Shown: positions 1 to 11,545, numbered from the stretch's first letter. The stretch: DNA of 64,000 bases from Micromonospora fulviviridis (GCF_014648395.1 NZ_BMRA01000004.1:448029-512028); one strand, 5' to 3'. Translations and numbers: made by a program. The notes: generated from the letters alone by a model not told the origin.

Positions 1-165
1 GGCTTCGTGCCCGGTCCGGACACCCGGCTGAAGGCCGGGGACAGCCTGCTCATCGTGGCCACCGCGGAGGTGCGGGACGAGGCGGAGCGGCGGCTGCGGG
101 CGGTGAGCCGGCGGGGTCGGCTGGCCCGGTGGTTTGGCGAGTACGGCGAGGACCGGACCGGCTGA
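1..165 (+). CDS. C-terminal end of a potassium/proton antiporter (RCK_C domain), partial
   Basis: The window opens inside this gene; only the last 54 residues and the TGA stop are present. The fragment contains GDSLLIVA, the strand-turn-strand typical of the end of a TrkA C-terminal (RCK_C) domain, followed by a basic tail ending in GEYGEDRTG. RCK_C domains bind ligands and gate K+ channels or cation/proton antiporters; in actinobacteria a CPA1/CPA2-type antiporter with a C-terminal RCK_C is common. The membrane part is outside the window, so the transporter type is inferred. It could equally be the end of another TrkA-C protein. Confidence 0.55.
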   Translation, partial: GFVPGPDTRLKAGDSLLIVATAEVRDEAERRLRAVSRRGRLARWFGEYGEDRTG

Positions 166-235
166 TCTGCTAGCGTTCGTTTTGCCCTAATTGGTGGCTG
201 TTCAGGGCTGAATCGCGGTGCGACGGTGCGGCACG

Positions 236-264
236 TTGTCGGACGCCTGTACGTTCCGTATTCT
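236..264 (+). promoter_or_regulatory. Promoter of the DksA/TraR gene
   Basis: TTGTCG (236-241) and TATTCT (259-264) are separated by 17 bases, a good housekeeping-sigma layout. Transcription would start near 271 and give a leader of about 115 bases before the ATG at 388. This also argues against any upstream in-frame start for the gene. Confidence 0.5.
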
Positions 265-387
265 TGCCACCCTCCGGAGTGCGCGGCCCTGTCGCCGCGC
301 GCCCGTTCTGTACATGGGGGACGCCGACGCCGGCGGTCCCCGCCCAGGCACGCTGACCGCCGCGGCACGCGGCTGAGGGAGCTGACG

Positions 388-807
388 ATGGCGAAGCCAG
401 CCGACACCAGGACCGCCGGTCGCAAGCCGGTGGCGAAGGCCACCCGCAGCGCCGCGGAGACCGAGAAGATCCGGGCCGCCCTGGCGGCACGGCGGGACGA
501 GCTCAACGCCGAGTACGATCAGACGCTGAGCGAGATCACCGAGCTGCAGCGCGACCGGCTGACCGACTCGGCCGGGGACGACCAGGCCGACACCGGCACC
601 AAGACGTTCGAGCGCGAGCAGGAGATCTCACTCGCCAACAGCATCAAGGAGCGGATCACGCAGGTCGAGCGCGCGCTGGAGCGGCTCGACGAGGGTGGCT
701 ACGGCTGGTGCGAGCGGTGCGGCAACCCGATCCCGGTGGAGCGGCTCGCCGCGTTCCCGTCGGCCACCCTCTGCGTGAGCTGCAAGCAGCTGGAGGAGCG
801 GCGCTGA
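388..807 (+). CDS. TraR/DksA family zinc-finger protein
   Basis: 139 residues. The N-terminal third is basic and Ala/Lys-rich; residues about 25-100 form a long helical hairpin; the C-terminus carries a four-cysteine zinc finger, C108-x2-C111-x17-C129-x2-C132, with the family core CGNPIPVERLAAFP. DksA-type proteins insert a coiled coil into the RNA polymerase secondary channel; actinobacterial members resemble this but usually lack the full acidic tip, so the effect on transcription is not certain. ATG 388 is chosen because GAGGGAG lies 6 bases upstream and a promoter lies at 236-264; an upstream in-frame GTG at 226 would lie before that promoter. lspA follows on the same strand. Confidence 0.85.
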   Translation: MAKPADTRTAGRKPVAKATRSAAETEKIRAALAARRDELNAEYDQTLSEITELQRDRLTDSAGDDQADTGTKTFEREQEISLANSIKERITQVERALERLDEGGYGWCERCGNPIPVERLAAFPSATLCVSCKQLEERR

Positions 808-874
808 CGTCCGTTCCCCGGCGGCCGAACGGCAGACGGTGACCGCCACCGTCGCGAACGTCGATGGGGAGCAG

Positions 875-1477
875 ATGACCGCAGCACCGCCCGCCGGGTC
901 CGGCAACGCCGACCCGGGCACCGGCACGCCCCGCCGCAAGGCGACCGGCCTGCTGCTCGGCGTGGCCCTGACCTCGCTCGTCGCGGACCTGGTCACCAAG
1001 CAGCTCGCGCTCTCGGAGCTCACCGGGCGGGGGCCGGTGTCGCTGCTCGGCGGCGCGGTCTACCTCAGCCTGACCCGCAACAGCGGCGCCGCGTGGAGCA
1101 TCGGCTCCGACCACACCTGGGTCTTCCCGCTGATCACCATCGGCGTGATCGCCTGGATCGCCTGGATGGCGCTGCGGCTGCGGTCGCTGCCCTGGGCCGT
1201 GTCGCTCGGCCTGGTGCTGGGCGGGGCGCTGGGCAACCTCACCGACCGGATCTTCCGCGCCCCGGGGCACTTCGTCGGGCACGTCGTCGACATGGTCAGC
1301 CTCTTCGACCCGTACGGGCAGGTCTGGCCGGTGTTCAACCTGGCCGACAGCTCGCTGGTCTGCGGCGTGCTGCTGGCGGTGTTCCTGGAGCTGACCGGCC
1401 GGCAGCGGGACGGCTCCCGGGCCACCGCCGAGCGATCCGGCGACGAGCGCCCCGTCGAGCAGCGGGAGCGCGCGTGA
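875..1477 (+). CDS. lspA: Lipoprotein signal peptidase II
   Basis: Aspartyl membrane protease that removes the signal peptide from prolipoproteins after Lgt has lipidated the lipobox cysteine. About 200 residues with four membrane segments. The catalytic aspartates are D124 in GNLTDRIF and D158 in FNLADSS, and the NSGAAWS motif is present. The ATG at 875 follows GGGGAG closely (3-base gap); an in-frame GTG at 839 would add 12 residues but has no visible ribosome binding site. The stop overlaps the start of the pseudouridine synthase (GTGA), so the two are translationally coupled. Its substrate-generating partner lgt lies at 39.5 kb. Confidence 0.93.
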   Translation: MTAAPPAGSGNADPGTGTPRRKATGLLLGVALTSLVADLVTKQLALSELTGRGPVSLLGGAVYLSLTRNSGAAWSIGSDHTWVFPLITIGVIAWIAWMALRLRSLPWAVSLGLVLGGALGNLTDRIFRAPGHFVGHVVDMVSLFDPYGQVWPVFNLADSSLVCGVLLAVFLELTGRQRDGSRATAERSGDERPVEQRERA

Positions 1478-2418
1478 CCTCCGCCTTCGCCGCCGGCGGC
1501 GACCACCGGTCCCTGCCCGTCCCGGACGGGCTCGACGGCATGCGGCTGGACCAGGCCGTCTCCCGGCTCTTCGGGCTGTCCCGGACGGCCGCGGCGGCGC
1601 TGGTCGACGCCGGGGACGCGCTTGTCGACGGCGCGGTCCGGCCCAACTCGCACAAGGTCAAGGCGGGCTCCTGGCTGGAGGTCACGCTGCCCGCGCCGGC
1701 CGCTCCGCCGACCGTGGTGCCGCAGGCCGTGTCGGGCCTCACCGTGGTCTACGCCGACGACGACATCGTGGTGGTGGACAAGCCGGTCGGGGTGGCCGCC
1801 CACCCCAGCCCCGGCTGGACGGGCCCGACCGTGATCGGCGGGCTGGCCGGGATCGGCCACCGGATCTCCACGAGCGGCGCCGCCGAGCGGCAGGGCGTCG
1901 TGCACCGGCTCGACGTGGGCACCACCGGCGTCATGGTGGTGGCCAAGAGCGAGCAGGCGTACACCGCGTTGAAGCGGGCGTTCAAGTACCGCGAGGTGGA
2001 GAAGCGCTACCACGCCGTGGTGCAGGGCCACCCGGACCCGCTGCGCGGCACCATCGACGCGCCGATCGACCGGCACCCGCACCACGACTACCGCTGGGCG
2101 GTGGTCTCCGGCGGCAAGCCGAGCATCACCCACTACGACACCATCGAGGCGTTCCCCTCGGCCAGCCTGCTCGACGTGCGGCTGGAGACCGGGCGTACCC
2201 ACCAGATCCGGGTGCACTTCTCCACGCTGCGGCACCCGTGCGTGGGCGACCTCACCTACGGCGCCGACCCGACCCTGTCCGCCCGGCTCGGCCTGGCCCG
2301 GCAGTGGCTGCACGCCCGCTCGCTGAGCTTCCTGCACCCGCGCACCGGCGACGAGGTCACGTTCGTCAGCGAGTACCCGGACGACCTGGCCCGGGCGCTG
2401 GAGATCCTGCGCGACTGA
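1474..2418 (+). CDS. 23S rRNA pseudouridine synthase, RluA/RluD family
   Basis: 314 residues. An S4 RNA-binding domain occupies about residues 12-80 ([16 protein letters not shown]) and the pseudouridine synthase domain about 90-305. The catalytic aspartate is D147 in HRLDVGTTG, with the family motifs [10 protein letters not shown] and GDLTYGA. It isomerises uridines in 23S rRNA helix 69-type or other large-subunit sites; the exact target cannot be read from sequence. GTG 1474 overlaps the lspA stop by 4 bases. The lspA-rluD pairing is common in bacteria. Confidence 0.92.
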   Translation: MTSAFAAGGDHRSLPVPDGLDGMRLDQAVSRLFGLSRTAAAALVDAGDALVDGAVRPNSHKVKAGSWLEVTLPAPAAPPTVVPQAVSGLTVVYADDDIVVVDKPVGVAAHPSPGWTGPTVIGGLAGIGHRISTSGAAERQGVVHRLDVGTTGVMVVAKSEQAYTALKRAFKYREVEKRYHAVVQGHPDPLRGTIDAPIDRHPHHDYRWAVVSGGKPSITHYDTIEAFPSASLLDVRLETGRTHQIRVHFSTLRHPCVGDLTYGADPTLSARLGLARQWLHARSLSFLHPRTGDEVTFVSEYPDDLARALEILRD

Positions 2419-2425
2419 CCCGCCG

Positions 2426-3286
2426 ATGACGACCGACACCGAGCCGCCGCGCCGGTCGCGCTCCGGCGCGCTCACCTGGCTCGCCCTCGCCTGCGCGCTG
2501 GTGGTGCTGGTGGTCGCCGTCGCGCAGCGGCACGACCGGCCGGTGGGGGACCGCACGGTGGGCGAGGTGACCCGGGTCGGGGTGGCCGACGGCGACGCCG
2601 TCCCGGCCTACCTGCGCGCCGCCGCCGACGAACTCGCGCGGCTCGACGCCCCGGCGCCCGGCAGCTACGCCCTGGTCTCGTTCGCCGCGTACCTGACGCC
2701 GGCGCAGGTGGCCGTCGCGCTGGGCGGCGCCCCGGTCTCCGCGGTGGTGGCCCGGGTGCCGGTGCCCGGGCGGCAGACCGAGATCGTCCGGATCGCCGCG
2801 CTGCGCCTGCCTGAGGACGTGGTCGCCGGGATGGCCGAGGTGGCCGGGCGCAAGGACCGGGAGGCCGCCGACTACCGGGCCCGCGCCGCCGCCCCGGCGG
2901 CCACCGCCGATCCGGAACTGCGCCGGGTGTACGACACCGGGGCCGCGGTGGCGGCGCGGGAGGCGGCCGGCTACCGGGCGGGCTGCGCGTGCGTCTACGC
3001 CGCAGTGGTCCGGGACGCCCCGGACGCCCTGCGGGCGCTGGCCGCCCGCCCCGGCGTCCGCGCGGTCGACCCCGCCCCGGAGGTGACCCGGTTGGACCGA
3101 ACGGTGTTCACCCCGCCGCTGCCGGAGCAGCGCGACGTGGCCCGGCCGCCGGCCGACACCGGACTCGCGCCGAGCGCCGGTATGGGTAATTCGTCGGAAG
3201 CTGCACCGACGGTGACCGGATCCTCACCGGCCGCCGGACGGCCCGCCGGGGGAGCGGGACCACCCAATCCGGCTCCCACCTCCTGA
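2426..3286 (+). CDS. Membrane-anchored or exported protein of unknown function
   Basis: 286 residues, starting 7 bases after the pseudouridine synthase gene and probably co-transcribed. A short basic N-terminus (PPRRSRSG) precedes one hydrophobic segment (residues about 15-34, LTWLALACALVVLVV), so the rest is predicted to be outside the membrane. The body is an Ala/Val-rich mixed domain (about 45-225) with paired ladders such as AYLTPAQVAVALGG; the last 60 residues are Pro/Ser/Gly-rich and disordered. Two nearby cysteines (GCACVY) may form a disulfide. No family is recognised; this type of gene is seen beside lspA-rluD in actinobacteria, but its role is not inferred. Confidence 0.75.
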   Translation: MTTDTEPPRRSRSGALTWLALACALVVLVVAVAQRHDRPVGDRTVGEVTRVGVADGDAVPAYLRAAADELARLDAPAPGSYALVSFAAYLTPAQVAVALGGAPVSAVVARVPVPGRQTEIVRIAALRLPEDVVAGMAEVAGRKDREAADYRARAAAPAATADPELRRVYDTGAAVAAREAAGYRAGCACVYAAVVRDAPDALRALAARPGVRAVDPAPEVTRLDRTVFTPPLPEQRDVARPPADTGLAPSAGMGNSSEAAPTVTGSSPAAGRPAGGAGPPNPAPTS

Positions 3287-3403
3287 GACGTGCTGGTGGG
3301 CGGCTTGCGGCCCCGGCCGACGGTGAGGAGGCCCACCGGGGGATGTGCGAATCGGGGTGTGGTCCGAATAGGGTTTCGTTCGTAGCCTGTCAGGCGGAGA
3401 TCG

Positions 3404-4897
3404 ATGGGCTGGGGGAGGGGCGAGGCCTTGGACGGCAGCGAGACCGGTTGGGGTCGGCAGGCTGAGCCGGCGCCACGGTGGCGGGCGCTGCTCGACCGGG
3501 CCCGGCTCGCCGGTCGCGGCGCCGAGCAGCCCGACACCGACCACCGCGCCGAGGAGAACCCGGCGCCGCCCCCGGAGACGCTGCCCCGGCGCGCCGCCGG
3601 CACCGGCTGGACGGGCCGTGCGCAGGCCGTCGCCCGCCCCGCCGACGCGTCGTTCGGCGCCGAACCGGCCTACCGGGTCGAGGCGACCTACCGGGTGGAG
3701 CCGGCCTACCGGGTCGACCCGCGCTACGGCGGTGAGCCGGCGTACCAGGCCGAGCCTGCCTACCGCGCCGAGCCGGAGCCGCGCGCCGAGCCGTCCTGGC
3801 GGGCCGAACCGGTCCACCCGCCCGAGCCGACCTACCCCGAGCCCCCGCCGCGCGGCCGCGGCACCGCCTCGGTCGAGTCCCGGTACGCCCTGCTCGACGG
3901 CGGCTACCAGCCCGAACCGCCCCCCGCGGAGTCCCGCTACGCCTTGCTGGACCGGGGCCGCTACCGCCCGGACGTCCATCCGGTCCCCGAGCCGCCCCGC
4001 ATCGAGCCACCCCGCATCGAGCCGGCGCGCATTGAGCCGCCCCGGATCGAGCCGGCGCGGGTGGAGTGGCGCGCCCCGGAGCCGGCGACCGAGCTGGAGC
4101 GCGCGGCCGGCGTGCTCCGCCGCGAGCTGGGCGGGCCCCGGGTGCTCGCCTTCGCCAACCCCAAGGGCGGCGTGCACAAGACCACCGCCACCGTGCTCGC
4201 CGCGGCCACCGTGGGCAGCGTCCGCGGGCGCGGGGTGCTCGCCTGGGACGACAACGAGCTGCGCGGCACCCTCGGCCTGCGCGCCGGCAGCGCCCGGCAC
4301 GCCCGCACCATCCGGCACCTGATCCACGACCTCGCGCAGATCGAGATCCTGGAGGGCGCCACCCTGCTGGAGCACCTCGACGACTACCTCCGGCACGCCT
4401 CCGACGGCTCGTACGACGTGCTGGCCGGCGAGGAGAGCCCGCGCTTCGCCCAGCGGCTGGACCAGTTCACCGTCAAGCGGGTGCTGGAGCTGCTGCGGCG
4501 CACCCACGACGTGGTCTGCGTGGACACCGGCAACAACGTGGAGAGCCCCAACTGGCGCACCGTCATGCAGGCGGCCGACCAGCTCGTGGTGACCACCGTG
4601 CCCCGCGAGGACGCGGCGTTCAGCGCGGACTGGATGCTCGACCTGCTGCACGAGGAGGGCATGGGCGAGCTGGCCGACAACGCGGTCACCCTGATCTCCT
4701 GCCCCACCCCCGGTCGTACGCCGCTCCAGGACGACCTGGAGCGGCACTTCGCCACCCGGACCCGGGCGGTGGCCGTGGTGCCCTACGACCCGGCGCTGGA
4801 GACCGGCTCCTCGATCGAGTACCACCAGCTCCAGGCGGAGACCCGGCAGGGCTGGCTCAAGGCCGCCTCGGTGATGCTGGAACCGTTCGCCCGCTGA
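3404..4897 (+). CDS. ParA/MinD-like ATPase with a repeat-rich N-terminal extension
   Basis: 497 residues. Residues about 225-497 form a ParA/MinD-type ATPase: the deviant Walker A reads KGGVHKT (254-260), where the usual fourth Gly is His, followed by the ParA-like core VVCVDTGNNVESPNW and a C-terminal QAETRQGWLKAASVM. The His form is a known actinobacterial sub-group of ParA-like proteins, so it is probably active. Residues 1-225 are low-complexity: about seven AYR(V/A)EP-type hexads, two copies of ESRYALLD, then five PxRIE pentads encoded by a 15-bp DNA repeat. The ATG at 3404 has GGAG 4 bases upstream; a TTG at 3428 behind GGGGGAGG is an alternative start. No ParB-like partner is adjacent. 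A role in positioning or secretion is possible but not shown. Confidence 0.8.
   Translation: MGWGRGEALDGSETGWGRQAEPAPRWRALLDRARLAGRGAEQPDTDHRAEENPAPPPETLPRRAAGTGWTGRAQAVARPADASFGAEPAYRVEATYRVEPAYRVDPRYGGEPAYQAEPAYRAEPEPRAEPSWRAEPVHPPEPTYPEPPPRGRGTASVESRYALLDGGYQPEPPPAESRYALLDRGRYRPDVHPVPEPPRIEPPRIEPARIEPPRIEPARVEWRAPEPATELERAAGVLRRELGGPRVLAFANPKGGVHKTTATVLAAATVGSVRGRGVLAWDDNELRGTLGLRAGSARHARTIRHLIHDLAQIEILEGATLLEHLDDYLRHASDGSYDVLAGEESPRFAQRLDQFTVKRVLELLRRTHDVVCVDTGNNVESPNWRTVMQAADQLVVTTVPREDAAFSADWMLDLLHEEGMGELADNAVTLISCPTPGRTPLQDDLERHFATRTRAVAVVPYDPALETGSSIEYHQLQAETRQGWLKAASVMLEPFAR
3989..4063 (+). repeat. Five 15-bp in-frame tandem repeats
   Basis: Five consecutive 15-base units beginning GAGCC at 3989, 4004, 4019, 4034 and 4049 encode EP(P/A)RI pentads in the linker of the ParA-like protein. 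They differ from each other at a few bases. The unit length is a multiple of three, so copy-number change would keep the frame. Confidence 0.85.
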
Positions 4898-4944
4898 CCG
4901 CCACCGCCGCCCCGCGCGGCCCCGTCGCCTGAGAGGATCACCGG

Positions 4945-5850
4945 GTGAGTCCGGACACCCCTGATCCCGAGCGGGTCGCCGACGGTCCCGGCGCGCCCGG
5001 CGCCGCCGCCCGCCCGCCCGCCGGTGCGGAGAACGCGCCGAACGGCGACACGGGCAGCTTTCCGACCGGCGGCACGGAGAGCTTCCGGCCCGGCCGGTCC
5101 CCGAACGAGGGCGAGCCCCCCGGCTGGCCCGGCGGCCTGCCGGTGCCCGCCGGCACCCCGGTGACCGCGCCCGGCGCGGACCCGCTCGCCGGCTATCCCG
5201 GCGTGGTCGGGGCCATGCCGGGTGCGCCGGCCGCCACCCGGCGGGCCGGCGGCCGGGCCGCCGTGGTGGCGCTCGGCACGGCGCTGCTGCTGACCGTGCT
5301 CGGGGCGCCCCTGGGCCTGCTGTGGGCCCTGGTGGCCCCCGGCACGCCGGTGCGGATGACCGCCGAGGGCGCCGTCTACGCCACCCCGCAACCGGAGCAG
5401 CCGATCGCCGCCGACGGCTGGTTCAGCCTGCTCGGGCTCGGCTTCGGGGTGCTCGCCGCGATCACCCTCTGGGTGGTGCTGCGCCGCCGGCGTGGCCCGG
5501 TCGGCCTCGTCGCCGGGATCCTCGGCGGGCTCGGCGCGGCGGTCGTGGCCTGGCAGGTCGGCCGCCGGATCGGGCTCGGCACCTTCCAGCGGCTGCTGGA
5601 CACCGCGCCGCCCGGGACCGACTTCACCAAGCCCGCCGACCTGCGCGCCGGCGGGATCGACTGGTACGGGCCGCTGCCCGTCCCGCACGGCAACCTGCTG
5701 CTGGCGGCGTTCGGCGCGGCCGTGACGTACACCCTGCTGGCCGGCTGGTCGCGGTGGCCCTCGCTGCGGCCGGAGCCGCAGTGGGACGGAGGCTGGGCGC
5801 CCGGCGGGCCGGGGATCAGTTCGGAGCCGGGGGACCAGCCAACTCGCTGA
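4945..5850 (+). CDS. DUF2567-like membrane protein
   Basis: 301 residues. Residues 1-90 are a Pro/Gly/Ala-rich cytoplasmic tail. Four hydrophobic segments follow (about 95-118, 156-176, 180-200 and 246-266), with an extracytoplasmic stretch after the first segment carrying GTPVRMTAEGAVYATPQPEQ and ADGWF. This order and the ADGWF-type motif match the actinobacterial DUF2567 family, often found just upstream of hisD. The function is unknown. GTG 4945 has GAGAGG 8 bases upstream. Its 3' end overlaps the convergent LON-domain gene by 35 bases. Confidence 0.75.
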   Translation: MSPDTPDPERVADGPGAPGAAARPPAGAENAPNGDTGSFPTGGTESFRPGRSPNEGEPPGWPGGLPVPAGTPVTAPGADPLAGYPGVVGAMPGAPAATRRAGGRAAVVALGTALLLTVLGAPLGLLWALVAPGTPVRMTAEGAVYATPQPEQPIAADGWFSLLGLGFGVLAAITLWVVLRRRRGPVGLVAGILGGLGAAVVAWQVGRRIGLGTFQRLLDTAPPGTDFTKPADLRAGGIDWYGPLPVPHGNLLLAAFGAAVTYTLLAGWSRWPSLRPEPQWDGGWAPGGPGISSEPGDQPTR

Positions 5851-6520
5851 GCGGCACGGGGACCGCCCGGACCTCGCGCAGCAGGGTGGTCTCCCGGTGC
5901 AGCAGCCGCAGCTCGGCCCGGAGCCGGCCGGCGGTGTCGTCGATGGCGAGCAGCCGCTGCCGGTCGTCGACGGTCAGCGCCGCGGTGGCGGCGACCAGGT
6001 GCGACAGCACCGTCGGGTCCTCCGGCAGCTGCTCGGAGATCTCCTGCGGGTCCGGCCGGACCAGGTTCAGGTACTGCCGGAAGACCGAGATCACCCGGGC
6101 GGCCAGCAGGTCGGCCACCTCGTCGGTGCCGGCCGGTTCGGGCAGCCACTCCACCTCGGCGGTCAGGTACGGCGCGGCGGCGTCGTCGACCTCGGCGATG
6201 CGGAACCGCCGCCGCCCCACGGTGACGATGTCGAACCCGCCGTCGGCCAGCTCGGTGACCTGCCGCAGCTCGGCGGTGCAGCCCACCTCGTGCAGGGTGA
6301 CCTCGCCGCCGGCGGTGCCGGGGCGGTCCGGCGGCCCGGCCGGCGCGACCTCCCAGCCGGCCCGGATGGCCACCACCCCGAACTCGCGCGGCGCGCCCTC
6401 GGGCAGCCCGACGAGGTGGCGCACCAGCGCCCGGTAACGCTCCTCGAAGATGTGCAGCGGGAGGACCAGCCCCGGGAACAGGACCGTCCCGAGCGGGAAA
6501 ACCGGCAGCCGTGCGGTCAC
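5816..6520 (-). CDS. LON peptidase substrate-binding (LON_substr_bdg) domain protein
   Basis: 234 residues, consisting of the N-terminal Lon substrate-binding fold with no protease or AAA part. The start [13 protein letters not shown] and [13 protein letters not shown] are the family signature; residues about 150-225 form a helical tail. Stand-alone Lon-N proteins are widespread (cereblon/YcaA-like) and thought to bind peptides or small molecules; no reaction is known. The GTG at 6520 is chosen because the family motif begins 4 residues later; an in-frame GTG at 6568 would run into the hisD upstream region. It converges on and overlaps the DUF2567-like gene. Confidence 0.85.
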   Translation of the reverse strand: MTARLPVFPLGTVLFPGLVLPLHIFEERYRALVRHLVGLPEGAPREFGVVAIRAGWEVAPAGPPDRPGTAGGEVTLHEVGCTAELRQVTELADGGFDIVTVGRRRFRIAEVDDAAAPYLTAEVEWLPEPAGTDEVADLLAARVISVFRQYLNLVRPDPQEISEQLPEDPTVLSHLVAATAALTVDDRQRLLAIDDTAGRLRAELRLLHRETTLLREVRAVPVPLSELAGPPAPN

Positions 6521-6614
6521 GTGATCGAGAGTATCCCGAGCGCGTCGCGGCGGCGTGTCCCGGCTCACCGTCCCGGCGTACGGGCGGCTCCGGTCGGGGC
6601 GCGGACCGGCAGCC

Positions 6615-6620
6615 TAGACT
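6615..6620 (+). promoter_or_regulatory. -10 box of hisD (probably leaderless)
   Basis: TAGACT ends 7 bases before GTG 6628, so the mRNA would begin at or next to the start codon. Only a poor purine stretch lies in the ribosome-binding position. It drives the long his operon. Confidence 0.6.
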
Positions 6621-6627
6621 CGCAAGG

Positions 6628-9627
<3,000 letters not shown>

Positions 9628-9628
<1 letters not shown>

Positions 9629-9798
9629 TGCGGGCGCTGCCGACGCTGCTGCTGATCCTGGCCGGGGTGCTGGTCGGCGGGACGTGGTCGCTCCACAAGC
9701 AGGGCGCCGCCCGCGGCGCGGTGGTGGTCACCGGGCTGCTGGCCGTGCTGGCCACCGCGGGCGGGCTGCTCTGGCTGCTGCCGGGGGAGGGATCGTGA
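9628..9798 (+). CDS. 56-residue two-helix membrane protein inside the his operon
   Basis: ATG 9628 shares its A with the hisB stop, and the TGA overlaps the hisH GTG start (GTGA), so the frame is tightly coupled on both sides. The translation has two hydrophobic helices, about residues 4-19 (LPTLLLILAGVLVGG) and 31-52 (VVVTGLLAVLATAGGLLWLL), joined by the polar turn SLHKQGAARG and followed by GEGS. No catalytic residues are visible. Similar very small membrane proteins occur at this position in some actinobacterial his operons; function unknown. Perfect overlaps and third-position GC support a real gene. Confidence 0.75.
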
Positions 9799-10418
9799 GC
9801 AGGCGTGTCGTGGTGCTCGACTACGGCTCGGGCAACCTGCGGTCGGCCGAGCGCGCCCTGGAGCGGGCCGGTGCCGACGTCACCGTCACCGCCGACCTGA
9901 CCGCCGCCGCCGAGGCCGAGGGCCTCGTGGTGCCGGGCGTCGGCGCGTTCGCCGCCTGCATGGCCGGGATCGAGGCGCTGGGCGCCGGCCCGGTCATCGC
10001 CGACCGGGTGGCCGCGGGCCGCCCGGTGCTGGGCATCTGCGTCGGCATGCAGGTGCTCTTCGAGCACGGCGACGAGCACGGCGTGGTCACCAAGGGGCTC
10101 GGGCTGCTGCCGGGCGGGGTGACAAAGCTGCCCGCGCCGCGGCTGCCGCACATGGGGTGGAACACGGTGCACGCCCCGGCCGGCTCGGTGCTCTTCGCCG
10201 GCCTGCCGGCCGACGCCCGGTTCTACTTCGTCCACTCCTACGGGGTGACCGAACCGGCGGCGCTGGCCGCCGCCGGGGCCGCCGTCACCACCGCGTACCA
10301 CGGCACGGACTTCGTGGCCGGGGTCGAGCGGGGCGCGCTGTCGGCGGCCCAGTTCCACCCGGAGAAGTCGGCCGACACCGGGGCGGCCCTGCTGCGCAAC
10401 TGGCTCGGCACACTGTGA
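9795..10418 (+). CDS. hisH: Imidazole glycerol phosphate synthase, glutaminase subunit
   Basis: 207 residues, class I glutamine amidotransferase. It supplies ammonia to HisF for imidazole-ring closure. Catalytic triad: C82 in GICVGMQ, H188 and E190 in FHPEKS; the oxyanion strand VPGVGAF and YFVHSYGV are present. GTG 9795 overlaps the 56-residue membrane protein stop. Its partner hisF is not in this operon but at 14 kb behind its own promoter. Confidence 0.95.
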   Translation: MSRRVVVLDYGSGNLRSAERALERAGADVTVTADLTAAAEAEGLVVPGVGAFAACMAGIEALGAGPVIADRVAAGRPVLGICVGMQVLFEHGDEHGVVTKGLGLLPGGVTKLPAPRLPHMGWNTVHAPAGSVLFAGLPADARFYFVHSYGVTEPAALAAAGAAVTTAYHGTDFVAGVERGALSAAQFHPEKSADTGAALLRNWLGTL

Positions 10419-10470
10419 GCGCGAGGAGTGAGCCGGGGTTGCGAGCCCCGCAGTCGCGAACGAACGGTGG
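10419..10470 (+). repeat. Candidate dispersed intergenic element
   Basis: The gap after hisH contains GCGAGGAGTGAGC followed by CGGGG-N7-CCCCG (10434-10450) and then CAGTCGCGAACGAACG. This hairpin-plus-motif composition resembles extragenic repeats of Micromonospora-type genomes. There is only one copy in this window, so the repeat status is not proven here. Confidence 0.35.
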
Positions 10471-10476
10471 CGCAGT

Positions 10477-10800
10477 GTGAGTAAGGAGCGGGCCCGCCGC
10501 CGGGAGGCCCGCCAGGCCGAGCTGGAACGGGAACGCGCCGCACGCGCCCGCCGGGCGGCGCGACGGGAGCGGCGGCGCGTGGTCGCCCGCCGGTTCACGC
10601 CGAAGCTGCGGCGGGGCCGCACGGGCCGGCTGCGCCGGCACAGCCGCGGCGAGCGGGCGGCCATCGTGCTGCTCACCGGCGCGGCGGTGGCCGGTATCTG
10701 GAGTTTCGTCGACGACCTGGCGCTGCGGCTGGCGCTGGTCGTGTTGTTGCTGCTGGTCCTGCCCGCGGTCGTGGTGATCGCCCTGGACCGTCGTTCCTGA
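10477..10800 (+). CDS. Small basic membrane protein, unknown function
   Basis: 107 residues. Residues 1-62 are extremely basic and helical ([20 protein letters not shown], with many Arg), giving a charged coiled-coil-like arm. Two hydrophobic segments follow at about 64-80 ([15 protein letters not shown]) and 84-104 ([16 protein letters not shown]), connected by a short acidic turn (FVDD). The Arg-rich arm would face the cytoplasm and could contact nucleic acid or lipid head groups; this is inference. It sits between hisH and priA in the same direction and is probably part of the his transcript. GTG 10477 is the only start that keeps the full arm; no clear ribosome binding site. Confidence 0.7.
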   Translation: MSKERARRREARQAELERERAARARRAARRERRRVVARRFTPKLRRGRTGRLRRHSRGERAAIVLLTGAAVAGIWSFVDDLALRLALVVLLLLVLPAVVVIALDRRS

Positions 10801-10816
10801 TGCGAGGAGTAGAGCG

Positions 10817-11545
10817 TTGAGCCTCACCCTGTTGCCCGCCGTGGACGTCGCCGACGGCCAGGCCGTCCGGCTCGTCCAGGGCGCCGCCGGCAGCGAGACC
10901 GCGTACGGCGACCCGGTGGAGGCCGCCCTCACGTGGCAGGCCGACGGCGCCGAGTGGATCCACCTGGTCGACCTGGACGCCGCGTTCGGCCGGGGCACCA
11001 ACGCCCACCTGCTCGCCGAGGTGGTCCGCCAGCTCGACGTGAAGGTCGAACTCTCCGGGGGCATCCGGGACGACGAGTCGTTGCAGGCTGCCCTGGGCAC
11101 CGGGGCGGCCCGGGTCAACATCGGCACCGCCGCGCTGGAGGACCCGGAGTGGTGCGACCGGGTCTGCGGCGAGTACGGCGACCGGGTGGCCATCGGGTTG
11201 GACGTGCGCGGCCGTACCCTCTCCGCCCGGGGCTGGACCCGCGACGGCGGTGACCTCTACGAGGTGCTGGCCCGGCTGGACAAGGCCGGCGCCAGCCGTT
11301 ACGTGGTCACCGACATCACCAAGGACGGCACCATGCGCGGCCCCAACCTGGACCTGCTGCGCGAGGTCTGCTCCCGCACCGACGCCCCGGTGATCGCCTC
11401 CGGCGGCGTGTCCACCCTGGACGACCTGCGCGCGCTGGCCACCCTGGAGCCGGTGGGCGTGGAGGGCGTGATCGCCGGCAAGGCGCTCTACGCGGGGGCG
11501 TTCACCGTCGCCGAGGCGCTCGCCACCCTGCGGGCCGGCGCGTGA
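10817..11545 (+). CDS. priA: Bifunctional HisA/TrpF isomerase (PriA)
   Basis: 242 residues, (beta/alpha)8 barrel. It isomerises ProFAR (histidine pathway) and, in actinobacteria, also phosphoribosylanthranilate (tryptophan pathway). The catalytic Asp is D10 in LLPAVDV; R18 is the Arg of the flexible-loop region used for the TrpF reaction; [15 protein letters not shown] holds the second acidic residue. The PriA assignment rests on actinobacterial origin and on the absence of trpF near trpCBA in this window. Start TTG 10817 is supported by GAGGAG 7 bases upstream. It overlaps the RidA gene by 4 bases. Confidence 0.93.
   Translation: MSLTLLPAVDVADGQAVRLVQGAAGSETAYGDPVEAALTWQADGAEWIHLVDLDAAFGRGTNAHLLAEVVRQLDVKVELSGGIRDDESLQAALGTGAARVNIGTAALEDPEWCDRVCGEYGDRVAIGLDVRGRTLSARGWTRDGGDLYEVLARLDKAGASRYVVTDITKDGTMRGPNLDLLREVCSRTDAPVIASGGVSTLDDLRALATLEPVGVEGVIAGKALYAGAFTVAEALATLRAGA

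Noticed and set aside
226..387. N-terminal extension of the DksA-like protein
   Set aside because: A promoter lies at 236-264 and the ATG at 388 has its own ribosome binding site; the extension is not like any DksA.
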